Part shown: positions 41,778 to 50,496 of the stretch, one piece after another
Layout: every line of letters begins with the position of its first letter
Position numbering within the stretch: position 1 is the first letter of the stretch
Assembly: GCF_901827175.1 (NCBI RefSeq)
Contig: NZ_LR594664.1
Coordinates: 361,300-425,299 of the forward strand
Source of the DNA: Variovorax sp. RA8
Lineage (GTDB): Bacteria; Pseudomonadota; Gammaproteobacteria; Burkholderiales; Burkholderiaceae_C
Length of the DNA: 64,000 nt
Direction of reading: 5' to 3'
Notes under the pieces: generated by a model
Databases searched by the model: none
Seen by the model: the letters and a program-made list of their open reading frames with translations, nothing else
Told to the model about the DNA's origin: nothing
Translations under genes and position numbers: made by a program

Positions 41778-44402
41778 TCAGCTCCTGGGCGGGAACGCGC
41801 GCCGCGGAGGAAAGCCAGGGACAGCCGCCGGATCAATCTTTGCGGTTGACGCGGGCAGCGGCTCGGCCGATGAAAAGTCGAATCCCGCCCGGATGCGCTC
41901 CATCGCGCCTGGCGGCAACGGGGCCGACGCAACGGGCGCGCGACTTACGGGCGAAGGAAATCGGCCCATGACAGGAGCGAGGTTCGCCTGCGCGCGCACC
42001 TCCGGGCGGGCCGGCAGCAGACGGAATCCCAACTGCTGACCCGATGGTGCTGCAGGCGCTGGGCGCACCTGTGCGCCTGGGCGCGCTTGGGAAGCCGGCT
42101 GAGTGGGCCGCCGGACTGGCGCCGCAGCCTTGAAGGATCCTGGAGGCGTACGGCCCTTGCCCTGCAAGGCCGGTTCATCTCGTACGACCGGGCTCACCAG
42201 ACTCTCGCCTGCGGCCACTGCCTGGCGCAGCTTCTCGACTTCCCCTCGCACCCGTCGCATCAGCACATCCGCCTCGTTTGCGTCCTCGACATCCGCCGCG
42301 CCAGGTTCGCCCGCCGCCGCCGTCGCGGTCGCAATGCCCAGGAAATCCGCCGGAGCGATTTTGGTCAGCCGGAACACGCCCTGCGAGGAACCCGTCTGGC
42401 TGTCGTCCACGTACGAGCCGAAGCCTCGCTGCTTCATGTCGATCTCCGCCAAGCGGAACCCGTTGGTGGTCAGCTTGCAGGCCATGAGGCGCTCGAGGGC
42501 CGCATCCTCCAGAGCGTCGATCGACTCGACCATCATGAAGAAGTCCGCCGCGCCGCCGTTGCGGACCAAGCGTCCGCGCAGCTGGTGCAGCTGGGACAGG
42601 CCGAGCCGGTCCGCATCGCGGATGACGACCAGGCCGATGTCGGGAATGTCGATACCCGTTTCCACGACCACCGAGGCCACGGCCAGCGGTTTCTCCAGGC
42701 TCGTGATCTGCTGGATCGCCACGTCCTTCTCGCCGTCGGAGAGGAGGCCGTGGAGGGCCACGACCTTTCCGGGAAAGGCCTGCTCGAAGGTCGCCGCCGC
42801 ATCCACGACGCCCTGCGCTGTGCGGGTGGTGTCTTCCGTGGCCGCGCCCAGATCGAGCTGCGCGCCCTCCTTCGAGGCCTTGGCCTTCCTGGTGACCTCC
42901 GCGCTGTCCACGCGCGGGTAGATGACCAGCACGCGCCGGCCGGCCGCGATCGTCTCGCGAATCGCCCGCGTCACGGCGCCGCGGCTGCGCACGTCGACGA
43001 TGTGGCTCGTGATCGAACGCTCCACCGGCGCCTGGCGCAGCGTGAAGACCTGCATGCCGTCGAAGAACACGGTTGCGAGGGAACGCGGGATGGGCGTGGC
43101 CGTCGCCTCGATGACGTGCGTCGCTGGCCCGACGAGCGCGCCGCGCGTCTGCACCGAGAGTTTGTGCTGCTCGTCCATCACCAGCACGTTGGGAACGATT
43201 CCCGCCTTGGCGCACGCGCTGGTCAGGCCGCTGGTACCGACCAGGATGTGGTCCCTGTTCTGGATCTTCCTGCCAGCCTCGACCCGCTCGACGCCGCGGA
43301 TCTCGCCCGCGAAGCGCCGCAGGATCTGCTTGGCGATCTGGTTGGCCAGGATGATGGTGGGCGCCATGATGACCACGCTAGCGCCGTTCTGATGAGCCAC
43401 GATGGCGGGCAGCAGGAAGGTGAGCGTCTTGCCGGTACCGACGTCGCCCGGAATGAGGCCGTTCATGGGCACGGGCGAACGAAGCGCTCTGGCAATCCCG
43501 AGGATCGCGGCGCGCTGATCGTCCGTGAGCGTCTCGGCCTGCATGGCCGCCAGGTCGAGCACCTGCTGGTCCGGCACGATAAGCGGCGCGTCCCGGTGGG
43601 GCTGACGCTTGCTCTGGGTGCGTGCGGCGGTCCGGATCGACGCCGCATCGATGCGCTGCGCGAGCTGGAGAGCCCGCTCGCCAGCAGCGACCGACACCGG
43701 CCTATGCAGGGCGACCAGGAGTTCACGCAGGGTCGAGAAGACAGGCACGCCCTCGGCGAGATCAGCCAGGTCGTACTGCACGCAAGCGAGCACGCCCGCC
43801 TCGTCCAGCTGCATGGCCGCGACGATGTGGCGCTCGCATTTCAGGTAGGCGGCTTCCTTGTCCAGCACCGCGTAGACGGCGCTGGTGACAGCCTCGCCCG
43901 TCACGCGCCCTGGCATGCCCAGGTAGCGCGCCCAGATGCCGCCGATCGCACCGCTGTGCGGCTGGTCCGCGCCGGGCTCGACGTACAGGTTCCCTCCGAA
44001 GCGCTTGACGGTGCCAAGGAAGTGCACCTTCGAGCCGACTTCAGTCGAGCGCCAGCCCCACGGCGCGAAGCTATTCAGGTAGGCGACGCGGCCGGTGTCG
44101 TCCGCGACCTCAATCTGCAGGCGACCGATATTCCTCCAGAACGGGTACTGCTTCTCCTGCAGCTCCGCCATGGAAGTGATCACCCGCCCACCCCAGGACG
44201 CCGGCGACTTGTCCTTGTTGACCGCCTTGACGCGATCGGTTAGCACAAGGCTCAGGAGGTGGGACGTCTCTCCCGTCTGGTCCGCCTCGTCCAGATCAGA
44301 GATCGAGCTCGTGCAGTCGACATAGGCAGCCGGCACGCACAGGAGCGCCAGGTCCCGGTCGGAGAGCTTGAGGCGAGACAGAGAGGTCGGGGAGGAGGCC
44401 AT
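41778..44402 (-). CDS. RecG-like superfamily 2 helicase with long tail
   Basis: The N-terminal part has an OB-like wedge region as in RecG. The helicase core has Walker A 'GDVGTGKT', a DEQH box ('VLVMDEQHKLSV'), 'IEATATPIPRSL', a second RecA domain with 'ALHGLLSDGEKD', and 'GRLVRNGGAADFF'. RecG remodels stalled forks and branched DNA. After residue ~680 a Pro/Ala/Arg-rich disordered tail includes 'GQQLGFRLLPARPEV', a weak copy of the shared motif. The ATG at 44402 is chosen because the longer frame begins with Cys-rich non-conserved sequence. Probably part of the plasmid replication and repair set. Confidence 0.88.
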   Translation of the reverse strand: MASSPTSLSRLKLSDRDLALLCVPAAYVDCTSSISDLDEADQTGETSHLLSLVLTDRVKAVNKDKSPASWGGRVITSMAELQEKQYPFWRNIGRLQIEVADDTGRVAYLNSFAPWGWRSTEVGSKVHFLGTVKRFGGNLYVEPGADQPHSGAIGGIWARYLGMPGRVTGEAVTSAVYAVLDKEAAYLKCERHIVAAMQLDEAGVLACVQYDLADLAEGVPVFSTLRELLVALHRPVSVAAGERALQLAQRIDAASIRTAARTQSKRQPHRDAPLIVPDQQVLDLAAMQAETLTDDQRAAILGIARALRSPVPMNGLIPGDVGTGKTLTFLLPAIVAHQNGASVVIMAPTIILANQIAKQILRRFAGEIRGVERVEAGRKIQNRDHILVGTSGLTSACAKAGIVPNVLVMDEQHKLSVQTRGALVGPATHVIEATATPIPRSLATVFFDGMQVFTLRQAPVERSITSHIVDVRSRGAVTRAIRETIAAGRRVLVIYPRVDSAEVTRKAKASKEGAQLDLGAATEDTTRTAQGVVDAAATFEQAFPGKVVALHGLLSDGEKDVAIQQITSLEKPLAVASVVVETGIDIPDIGLVVIRDADRLGLSQLHQLRGRLVRNGGAADFFMMVESIDALEDAALERLMACKLTTNGFRLAEIDMKQRGFGSYVDDSQTGSSQGVFRLTKIAPADFLGIATATAAAGEPGAADVEDANEADVLMRRVRGEVEKLRQAVAAGESLVSPVVRDEPALQGKGRTPPGSFKAAAPVRRPTQPASQARPGAQVRPAPAAPSGQQLGFRLLPARPEVRAQANLAPVMGRFPSPVSRAPVASAPLPPGAMERIRAGFDFSSAEPLPASTAKIDPAAVPGFPPRRAFPPRS

Positions 44403-44777
44403 GGTCGGGCCACTGAATGCGGCCGTTCTTTGTTCTTCCGTGGAAGGATATCGGCACAGGCCACACTTTCGCAAGGGCGGTGATTAGCGAATCGTCTACC
44501 GTGGTCGGAGCCAAGGCCATCGACCGATCTCGAGCGGCAGCCCCGTGCCATTGGTGCGGTTCGGAGACGGGCTTCAGCGGCGGGCGAGTCGCCGGTGCGT
44601 TCTGCATCTCAGCGCTCGCGGCCCTTCTTGACAGGCCTTGCGGCCAGCATTTGCCATTGCTGGGAGCGGATTCTGCAACCGAGTGCGCACGACAACAAGG
44701 ATCTGCGAGGCGAACGTGCATCGAAGCAACCCAATCATGGGGGAGCTGCAGAGTGGCGCGGCGCGAGGTGGCCGCGC
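44403..44777. other. 375-bp gap, nothing convincing
   Basis: Short open frames exist on both strands, but none has a clear start signal or a recognisable product. The interval probably contains the promoter of the RecG-like gene. I see no strong inverted repeat or tRNA-like structure. Confidence 0.5.
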
Positions 44778-45658
44778 TCAGTTCATCGCGAGCCGCTCGG
44801 CCTCGTACTCTTCGTCCCGAGGAATTAGGGAGCCCATTGGTTCGTCAGCCACGTCATGGAGTTTGGCCAGGAGCGCCAGCCCGGGCTGCCGGACATCGTC
44901 CAGGTCAACGCCCAGAGGCGCGCACGCCGGCGCCTCAGGGGCCCGCACGAGCATGCCAGCGCCGACCCACGCACCGCGGGGGCGCGGCTCTCGCGGCTTG
45001 CCGCTGGCGAGGGGCGGCCGTTCGTCCTCGAATTCGACGCTCGCGGTAGGGCCAGACGGCCCCACGAACAGCTGCTCGACCCGGCCGAAGCGCGAGCCCG
45101 CTTTCCCCGAAGCCATCAGTCCCGTCGTGCGCACCCGGTCACCAACACGCAGTCCCCAGGCTTCATGCAGCAAGGGTGTGCCATTGGAGTGATAGCCGGC
45201 ATGGACGACCGGCAGGGACGACGGGTCGCGAGCGAAGCTGCCGATCTGAGAGCGCTGCAGGCCGATCCCACCACTGACCTCGGAGATCTGCAGGCCGTCG
45301 GCGAGCTTGCCTGCTCGCATCAGCTCGCCAACCATTCGCCGCATCAGGTAGCGGTAGAGCCCGCCCCCGGCAAGCAGGATACGGGTGGCATCCTGCGGCC
45401 ACTTCACCGACTCGATGAACTGGTCGAGGTCGAACTCCAGCTCGCGCGCACGGGCCGGAACTTGTCGTACGGCGCAACGACCTGGCTGCCGGAGAGGAAC
45501 CCGTGCAGCGCCGAGAGGACCACAATGTCCGCATGCACCCCTTCGGGAGAATTGGCCCGCAGGGACTGCCACATCACCCCCTGGTACAGGTCCCGGGCCG
45601 GGGCTGGGCAGTCGAGCTTTGCACGCGAGCAGGGCATCAGAATGAGCGGTTTCGCCAT
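44778..45658 (-). pseudogene. DUF6884-like gene with a frameshift
   Basis: The frame from ATG 45658 starts like DUF6884 proteins: 'KPLILMPCSRAKLDCPAPAR', then 'IVVLSALHGFLSGSQVVAPY', and it would normally continue. It then runs into low-complexity sequence and stops at 45404. From about 45450-45465 the -1 frame continues with the matching second half ('RELEFDLDQFIESVKWPQDA', 'LLAGGGLYRYLMRRMV') and a further ~150-residue C-terminal part to 44778. Together they would make a ~293-residue protein. The break is in a G/C-rich run (CGGGCCGG), where an indel error is easy, so it may be intact in reality. The role of the family is unclear. Confidence 0.6.
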
Positions 45659-45662
45659 CGTC

Positions 45663-46802
45663 TCAGGCCGCCTTCAGAAGCTGGCGCGAACCGTCTTCGG
45701 CCATCGGCGAAACCACCTGGCGCGCCTGCATGGTTTCCAGCAGGCCGGCCGCTCGGTTGTATCCAATCTTGAGGTGGCGCTGCAGCAGCGAGATGCTCGG
45801 CTTTTGCGTCTCACGCACGAGGCGAAGCGCTGGCTCGTACAACTCGTCGTGGCCGACGGCCTCAGCGGCCGCAGCATTGGGCGTGGCCGTGCCGATGGCG
45901 CCTCCCCCCATCGTCATCTCACCGCCGAGGGCCTCCACCAGATCAGCGATCAGGCCCGAGAGCTCGCCCGTCGAAATCGCGATGTCCGCGTCGAAATCGT
46001 CCGCCTTGGGACCGGTCTTCTCGTCCACGCCCTCCAGGAACTTGACCTTGCGAAGAGCGAATCCTTCCGTGAGCTCGAACGACACGCGGTCGTCCCAGGT
46101 CAGCGCCAGGCGCGTGGGCCGCTTGCCGGCGGCGATGTGCCCGCGCACCTCCTCGATGTCCAGCGGATGCTTCGCGTAGCGCACCACGGCCTTCGATTCG
46201 TCGGTCGCGCGCAGTTCAACCTCCCGATCGACCGTGAAGCCCTGCGGCGGCTCATGCTCGGACAGCCACAGGGCCATCGCTGACGACGGCTCGGTCTGGG
46301 TGTTGAGCAAGGTGAAAGCGAAGCCCTCCACCGCCTTCACCAGTGCCGTGACGACGTCATCGCCGCGGGACATGCTGGCGGTATCCATCACCATCAGGCC
46401 CTTGGCCGGATCGATCCAGATATTGATCGCGCCAAGCTTCGTGAAGGCCAGCGGCAGCATCTCGTGCAGCACGTTTTCCTTGATCTCCTTCTTCTCCTTC
46501 TTGCCTGGCTTGCGGCCCGTGGTCTCTTCGACCTGCTTGCACCGCTCTTCGACCTTGCGCTTCACAGCGGAGGCCGGTACCGAGCGTGTCTCGACCATGA
46601 AGCGGGCGATCCACTGGCCACCAACGGATTCCAGCATCGGCCCATGCTCCTCGCCGCGAGGCGGCACCCAACCGGATGAGGACTCCTGTGTCGGTCCGCA
46701 GGGGATGAAGGCCAGCTTCTGCAGGGCCTCGTTGAGCATGTCCAAGGTATGCAGGGCGGGGTCGACGGTGACCCGGTAGATGGTTGCGTTGGAGAAGATC
46801 AT
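45663..46802 (-). CDS. rdgC: RdgC fused to an FtsK-gamma winged helix
   Basis: Residues 1-~295 match RdgC, a ring-shaped dsDNA-binding protein that limits RecA activity: 'MIFSNATIYRVTVDP' and 'FIPCGPTQESSSGWVPPRG' are characteristic. Residues ~317-376 are a near-textbook FtsK gamma domain: 'YEPALRLVRETQKPSISLLQ' then 'RHLKIGYNRAAGLLETMQAR'. FtsK gamma reads KOPS sequences and activates XerD at dif. The fusion could target RdgC to specific sites or to recombination at plasmid multimer resolution sites. The combination is unusual. AGGA lies upstream of the ATG. Confidence 0.92.
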   Translation of the reverse strand: MIFSNATIYRVTVDPALHTLDMLNEALQKLAFIPCGPTQESSSGWVPPRGEEHGPMLESVGGQWIARFMVETRSVPASAVKRKVEERCKQVEETTGRKPGKKEKKEIKENVLHEMLPLAFTKLGAINIWIDPAKGLMVMDTASMSRGDDVVTALVKAVEGFAFTLLNTQTEPSSAMALWLSEHEPPQGFTVDREVELRATDESKAVVRYAKHPLDIEEVRGHIAAGKRPTRLALTWDDRVSFELTEGFALRKVKFLEGVDEKTGPKADDFDADIAISTGELSGLIADLVEALGGEMTMGGGAIGTATPNAAAAEAVGHDELYEPALRLVRETQKPSISLLQRHLKIGYNRAAGLLETMQARQVVSPMAEDGSRQLLKAA

Positions 46803-46877
46803 GGGGATTCCTGGGGAGTTGAGAAACGAAGCGCCTGGACCGCAGACCAGGCGCGCAGGGTTGGGGAGAATCGAGCG

Positions 46878-47156
46878 CTATGCGTTGGCGATCCGCAGGA
46901 GGACGTCGGCATGGCACGCCTCGGGAGCGCACCAACACACCAGGTCCTTTCCACGCAATTCGGCCTTGGCAGCTGCGACCAGCGCGGGGTTATCCAGAAG
47001 CCAGGCCTCGAAGCGGGCGACCACGGCGGCGCGGTCGCCATGCCGGCCGATCACGAAGGGATTGCCGAAGCGACTCGGGCGCCCGACGTACACAGCGCCT
47101 GATGGCACGCCGGCGCGCTTGCTCAGGACGCGGGGAGACACCGCCGGCGCGTTCAC
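46878..47156 (-). CDS. DUF4326 protein, 92 aa
   Basis: This short domain protein has the typical DUF4326 pattern: 'VYVGRPSRFGNPFVIGRHGD' near the start and 'LRGKDLVCWCAPEACHADVL' near the end, with conserved Cys and His. The function of the family is not known; the Cys/His layout suggests metal binding. The start is a GTG at 47156 that overlaps the preceding stop as GTGA, so translation is coupled to the gene at 47153. Confidence 0.82.
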   Translation of the reverse strand: MNAPAVSPRVLSKRAGVPSGAVYVGRPSRFGNPFVIGRHGDRAAVVARFEAWLLDNPALVAAAKAELRGKDLVCWCAPEACHADVLLRIANA

Positions 47157-47596
47157 TCTGCGGGCTCCCGCACGAACACGTAGCCGTCCTTCTTGCCGTT
47201 GAAGCGGTCGCTGCGGGCCTTCGACGTGCGGCCGGTGGCCCTGTTCCTGATCGAGATGTCGCGCACGACCGCGACACGGTTGCGCGGGAAGAGATGCTTG
47301 CGGGGCTCGCCGATCGCAACCACCTCGACAAGCGGGGCAGCGGGGAACCGCGGGTCCCCGGGCGCCCAGATCTGGCGCCAATCTGCGCCCCCCTGCGCCG
47401 GCTGGTCTATGACGTAAGCGTGGCCCGCCACGGCCGAGACCTCGAAGTGCTTCGCCGCCGCAATCTTGGGATCGCGCACGGGGGCCTCCTGCAGCACGTG
47501 CATGGCCGCGAACAAGCCCTTCTGGTCGTGGAAGTCGCGCATCACGGTCGGAAGATGGCGGCCCGCTTCGAGCCAGGCCTCCAGATCCTTGCTCAT
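47153..47596 (-). CDS. Hypothetical protein, 147 aa
   Basis: I do not recognise this soluble protein; it has a helical N-terminus ('MSKDLEAWLEAGRHLPTVMR') and a C-terminal part rich in Arg and Val. The ATG at 47596 overlaps the previous stop as ATGA. It is the middle member of a tightly coupled trio with the genes at 47593 and 46878, so the three probably act together. Confidence 0.65.
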   Translation of the reverse strand: MSKDLEAWLEAGRHLPTVMRDFHDQKGLFAAMHVLQEAPVRDPKIAAAKHFEVSAVAGHAYVIDQPAQGGADWRQIWAPGDPRFPAAPLVEVVAIGEPRKHLFPRNRVAVVRDISIRNRATGRTSKARSDRFNGKKDGYVFVREPAE

Positions 47597-48594
47597 CGCG
47601 ACACCTCGTCCGGCACGGGCCACACGGCACCCGAGATCAGGACCGCAAGGGCCTCCAGCTGCGCGAAGGTCAGGCTCACGCCACGCACCGCGCGCATCGG
47701 CGGCGGTGAGTAGCTCACAGCGCCGCAGTGCTCGGCCATCTGGGCCAGTTCCGCGCGCACCACGTCCGGCAGGTTCAACGCAGCGGCGCTCGCCAGGGGC
47801 TCGGTCTTGCGGGTGCGCCATTCGACTTCGAACGAGCGAAGGACTTCGGCCGGGATCAGCTCACGCATGCGCGCCAGGCGCTGCACCGCACGCTCGTAGG
47901 ACTCACGGTAGTGCGAGGCGTCGCGGCCTTGCGCCACGCGCGTCAGAACACCATGGAGGTACGCGATCCGGTCGGCCTTGTCTTCGAAGCCGTTGCCGCG
48001 GACCAGGTCCTCGACGAAGCTCAGCGCTTCGAGGTCCTCCTGCGACACAACGGCCGGGTCCGCATCCGATTGCGCCCGCGACGCCGGCCCTTCCAGGCAA
48101 TCAGCGATGGCGCTCAGCAGATCGGCCAGGGCTCGGTTCGCATGGATGCCGACCTTCGGATCGTGTTCGCGTGCCGAGGCGACGTCCTCGCGCAGCCACT
48201 CGGCGGCCTCGGCACGAATGGCCGGGTCTGCGTCTGCGATGGCCTTGGCGAGGCGGATGACCCCGGCGCTCGGGCTGGGGCTGTCGACCGAGTGCTTGGC
48301 ATCGCTCCGCGCCGCCTGCAGATCCGCATACATGCGCTCGATCACGTCGGCCGCGATCTCGGCCTCGGCCCGCGTCGGACGGTTAGTGCGCAGCGCGTGG
48401 GGAAGCATCGCGACGTTCGTGGAGACACGCCCGTTCAGGACTGTCATGATGGGCGCGCTGAGGTCGCGCTCGGATTTCTGGAGCATTGCGAGAACCTCCC
48501 GGTTGTTCGATTGGTGGCAAGCTGCATCGCTATTGCCCTTGTTGATCGACGCGTCGTCGCAAAGTCCCGCCTGGCAGTAGACGCACTGGACCAT
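47593..48594 (-). CDS. Hypothetical protein, 333 aa, N-terminal Cys/His cluster
   Basis: This is a helical protein of unknown family. Two starts are possible. An ATG at 48486 has GGGAGG nine bases upstream. An ATG at 48594 adds 36 residues with a zinc-like cluster ('CVYCQAGLCDDASINKGN' then Cys and His), whose codons look coding, and I chose it on that basis. An even longer open frame continues into the IS element and is not real there. It is the first gene of the coupled trio ending at 46878, and the IS lies 5' of it, so its promoter may have been altered. Confidence 0.6.
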   Translation of the reverse strand: MVQCVYCQAGLCDDASINKGNSDAACHQSNNREVLAMLQKSERDLSAPIMTVLNGRVSTNVAMLPHALRTNRPTRAEAEIAADVIERMYADLQAARSDAKHSVDSPSPSAGVIRLAKAIADADPAIRAEAAEWLREDVASAREHDPKVGIHANRALADLLSAIADCLEGPASRAQSDADPAVVSQEDLEALSFVEDLVRGNGFEDKADRIAYLHGVLTRVAQGRDASHYRESYERAVQRLARMRELIPAEVLRSFEVEWRTRKTEPLASAAALNLPDVVRAELAQMAEHCGAVSYSPPPMRAVRGVSLTFAQLEALAVLISGAVWPVPDEVSR

Positions 48595-48770
48595 CGGGCA
48601 ACGCGCGGGGCTGCTGGGAAAGTCGGTGCGCTGGACGCGCTGCCCATTGAAGGCGCGCGTACCGCGGAGAGATGGTATGGACGCCTTCCTCTTTTCAACC
48701 GCGGCGCCGCAATCGAACCGAACTCCAGGGGTGGGACCTCGCGTCGAACGGCATCGAGTGCCAAAGTAGA

Positions 48771-50041
48771 GGGTCCTATCCACCCACTTTGAGACGGAGG
48801 TCCCGGCATGAATGCTACGACTTACGGTGTCGACATTGCAAAGCATGTGTTCCAGGTGCACTGGATCGAGCCACAAACGGGCGAGATCAGGCGCAGGAAG
48901 CTCTCGCGCGGCAAATTCACCGACTTCTTCGCCCAGCGCCAACCCGGGCGCATTGCCATGGAAGCGTGCAGCGGCTCGCATCACTGGGGCCGCACGCTCG
49001 CCGCACTGGGCCATCAGGTCGAGCTGCTGCCGGCGCGCCGGGTCCAGAGCTTCGTGGTCGGCAACAAGGACGATGCGGCCGATGCCCGAGCGATCTATGT
49101 CGCTGCCCACCAAAGCCATCTCCGCCGGGTGCCCGTCAAGAGCGTCGAGCAGCAGGCGCTGCAGGCCGCGCACCGCGTGCGATCGCAGTGGATGAGCACG
49201 CGCAAGGCGCTCATCAACAACCTTCGCGGGCTGCTCAACGAGTTCGGTGTGATCCTGCCCAAGGGCAAGGAGGCCGGGCTCAAGGCGCTTGCCTCGCAAC
49301 GCTCGCACGTCGACGCCCAGATTCCCCCCTTGATGGCCCGATTGGCGGATCTCCAACTGGCAGCGCTGCGCCAGATCAACGAAGTCATCGAGGCGATCGA
49401 ACACGAACTGCAGGCGGTGCAGAAGACTTCGCCTGTGGCGCAGCAACTGCGCGAGGTGCCCGGTATCGGGCTGCTCAGCGCCACGGCCCTGACGGCCACC
49501 CTGGGCGATGGAACGGGCTGGCGCAACGCGCGCCAGTTCGCCTGCTGCATGGGCCTGACGCCGGCTCACGCGGGCACGGGCGGCAAGGTGCGCGTGGGAT
49601 CGATCAGCAAGAAGGGCGATCCCTACATCCGTACCCTGCTCGTGAGCGGGGCGAACTCGCTGCTCAACTGCGCCAAGAAGGATCCGTGGCTTCAGGCCCT
49701 GCTGCAGCGACGTCCTCGCAACGTGGTAGTCGTCGCGCTGGCCAACAAGCTGGCGCGAACGGCCTGGGCGTTGGTGGCCAACGCCAGGCGCTACGACCCG
49801 GCGTGGCGCTCGGTGCCACCGCAACGGCCCCAGCCAACGACCGACCGTGACCGCCAAGGGCCCGTCATGGTCAACGCATAACGCGACCTGCACGGTCGCA
49901 ACGAGTGTGTGCGAGTGAAGTGAAGAAGTGATGGCAAAGCGGTCGGGCCGCGGGTCGGTAAAGCTGTTCCGATGCTTGGACAAGCTCGTGCGCGAAGTCC
50001 TTGAACGAGATAAGCCCCGACCCTGCGAATCACCATAGGAG
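48771..50041 (+). mobile_element. IS110-family element, IS1111-like
   Basis: The element surrounds a single transposase gene (48808-49881) and has a long non-coding 3' part. Candidate sub-terminal inverted repeats are TCCTATC (48774-48780) on the left and GATAGGA-like (ATAGGAG at 50035-50041) on the right, giving ~1.27 kb; the ends are therefore tentative. In the IS1111 branch the 3' non-coding part encodes the guide (seek) RNA, and here 49882-50035 contains several short stems. The right junction was later copied in tandem (49982-50339). Confidence 0.6.
48808..49881 (+). CDS. IS110-family DEDD transposase
   Basis: This 357-residue transposase acts through a RuvC-like DEDD core plus a C-terminal Tnp domain, and in this family it is directed by an RNA. 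Visible signatures are 'YGVDIAKHVFQVHW' (first Asp), 'IAMEACSGSHHWGR' (Glu), 'NKDDAADARAIYVA' (last Asp pair), and C-terminal 'LREVPGIGLLSATALTA' and 'LLVSGANSLL' with the conserved Ser. It starts with ATG at 48808 after a GGAGG. Similarity is closest, by eye, to the IS1111 branch. Confidence 0.93.
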   Translation: MNATTYGVDIAKHVFQVHWIEPQTGEIRRRKLSRGKFTDFFAQRQPGRIAMEACSGSHHWGRTLAALGHQVELLPARRVQSFVVGNKDDAADARAIYVAAHQSHLRRVPVKSVEQQALQAAHRVRSQWMSTRKALINNLRGLLNEFGVILPKGKEAGLKALASQRSHVDAQIPPLMARLADLQLAALRQINEVIEAIEHELQAVQKTSPVAQQLREVPGIGLLSATALTATLGDGTGWRNARQFACCMGLTPAHAGTGGKVRVGSISKKGDPYIRTLLVSGANSLLNCAKKDPWLQALLQRRPRNVVVVALANKLARTAWALVANARRYDPAWRSVPPQRPQPTTDRDRQGPVMVNA

Positions 50042-50400
50042 GCCAGCAAAGCCAGGAGTCTGAAAGCCGCTTTGCAACGAAAAGGCCGGATATAAGCAAG
50101 CAGTCAATCCGCCACGTCCGAACTTCGAATCAGCACTTGCCTCACGGAAGGCGTCCATATAAGCTCGTGCGCGAAGTCCTTGAACGAGATAAGCCCCGAC
50201 CCTGCGAATCACCATAGGAGGCCAGCAAAGCCAGGAGTCTGAAAGCCGCTTTGCAACGAAAAGGCCGGATATAAGCAAGCAGTCAATCCGCCACGTCCGA
50301 ACTTCGAATCAGCACTTGCCTCACGGAAGGCGTCCATATAAGTCAATCCGCCACGTCCGAACTTCGAATCAGCACTTGCCTCACGGAAGGCGTCCATATA
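49982..50400. repeat. Tandem 179-bp duplication plus extra 60-bp repeat
   Basis: The 179-bp block 49982-50160 is repeated without visible change at 50161-50339. The last 60 bp (50281-50340) is copied once more at 50341-50400. In the minus-strand frame each 60-bp unit encodes 'MDAFREASADSKFGRGGLT' (so +20 residues per copy) in a short open frame starting at 50451. The first block spans the right junction of the IS, so the duplication arose after or during the insertion. The identity of copies indicates it is recent. The remaining bases up to 50496 carry no gene. Confidence 0.85.
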
Positions 50401-50496
50401 AGCATCGGAGGTCATGCATTCAAAATAGCAGTCGCCAAGCGAATCGCGCAAGGCAACCGCTGATGCTGACCGTCGAACAGCTACGCGATCCCTCGA

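Noticed and set aside
42087..44243. A 718-codon plus-strand frame
   Set aside because: It is antisense to the RecG-like helicase, which has clear family motifs; long antisense frames are expected in GC-rich DNA.
47593..50049. An 818-codon minus-strand open frame crossing the IS element
   Set aside because: Its upstream half is antisense to the IS110 transposase and has no relation to the downstream gene; only the part up to ~48594 is plausible.
49982..50400. CRISPR array
   Set aside because: The repeats are contiguous long tandem copies without unique spacers; they are a duplication of one junction.
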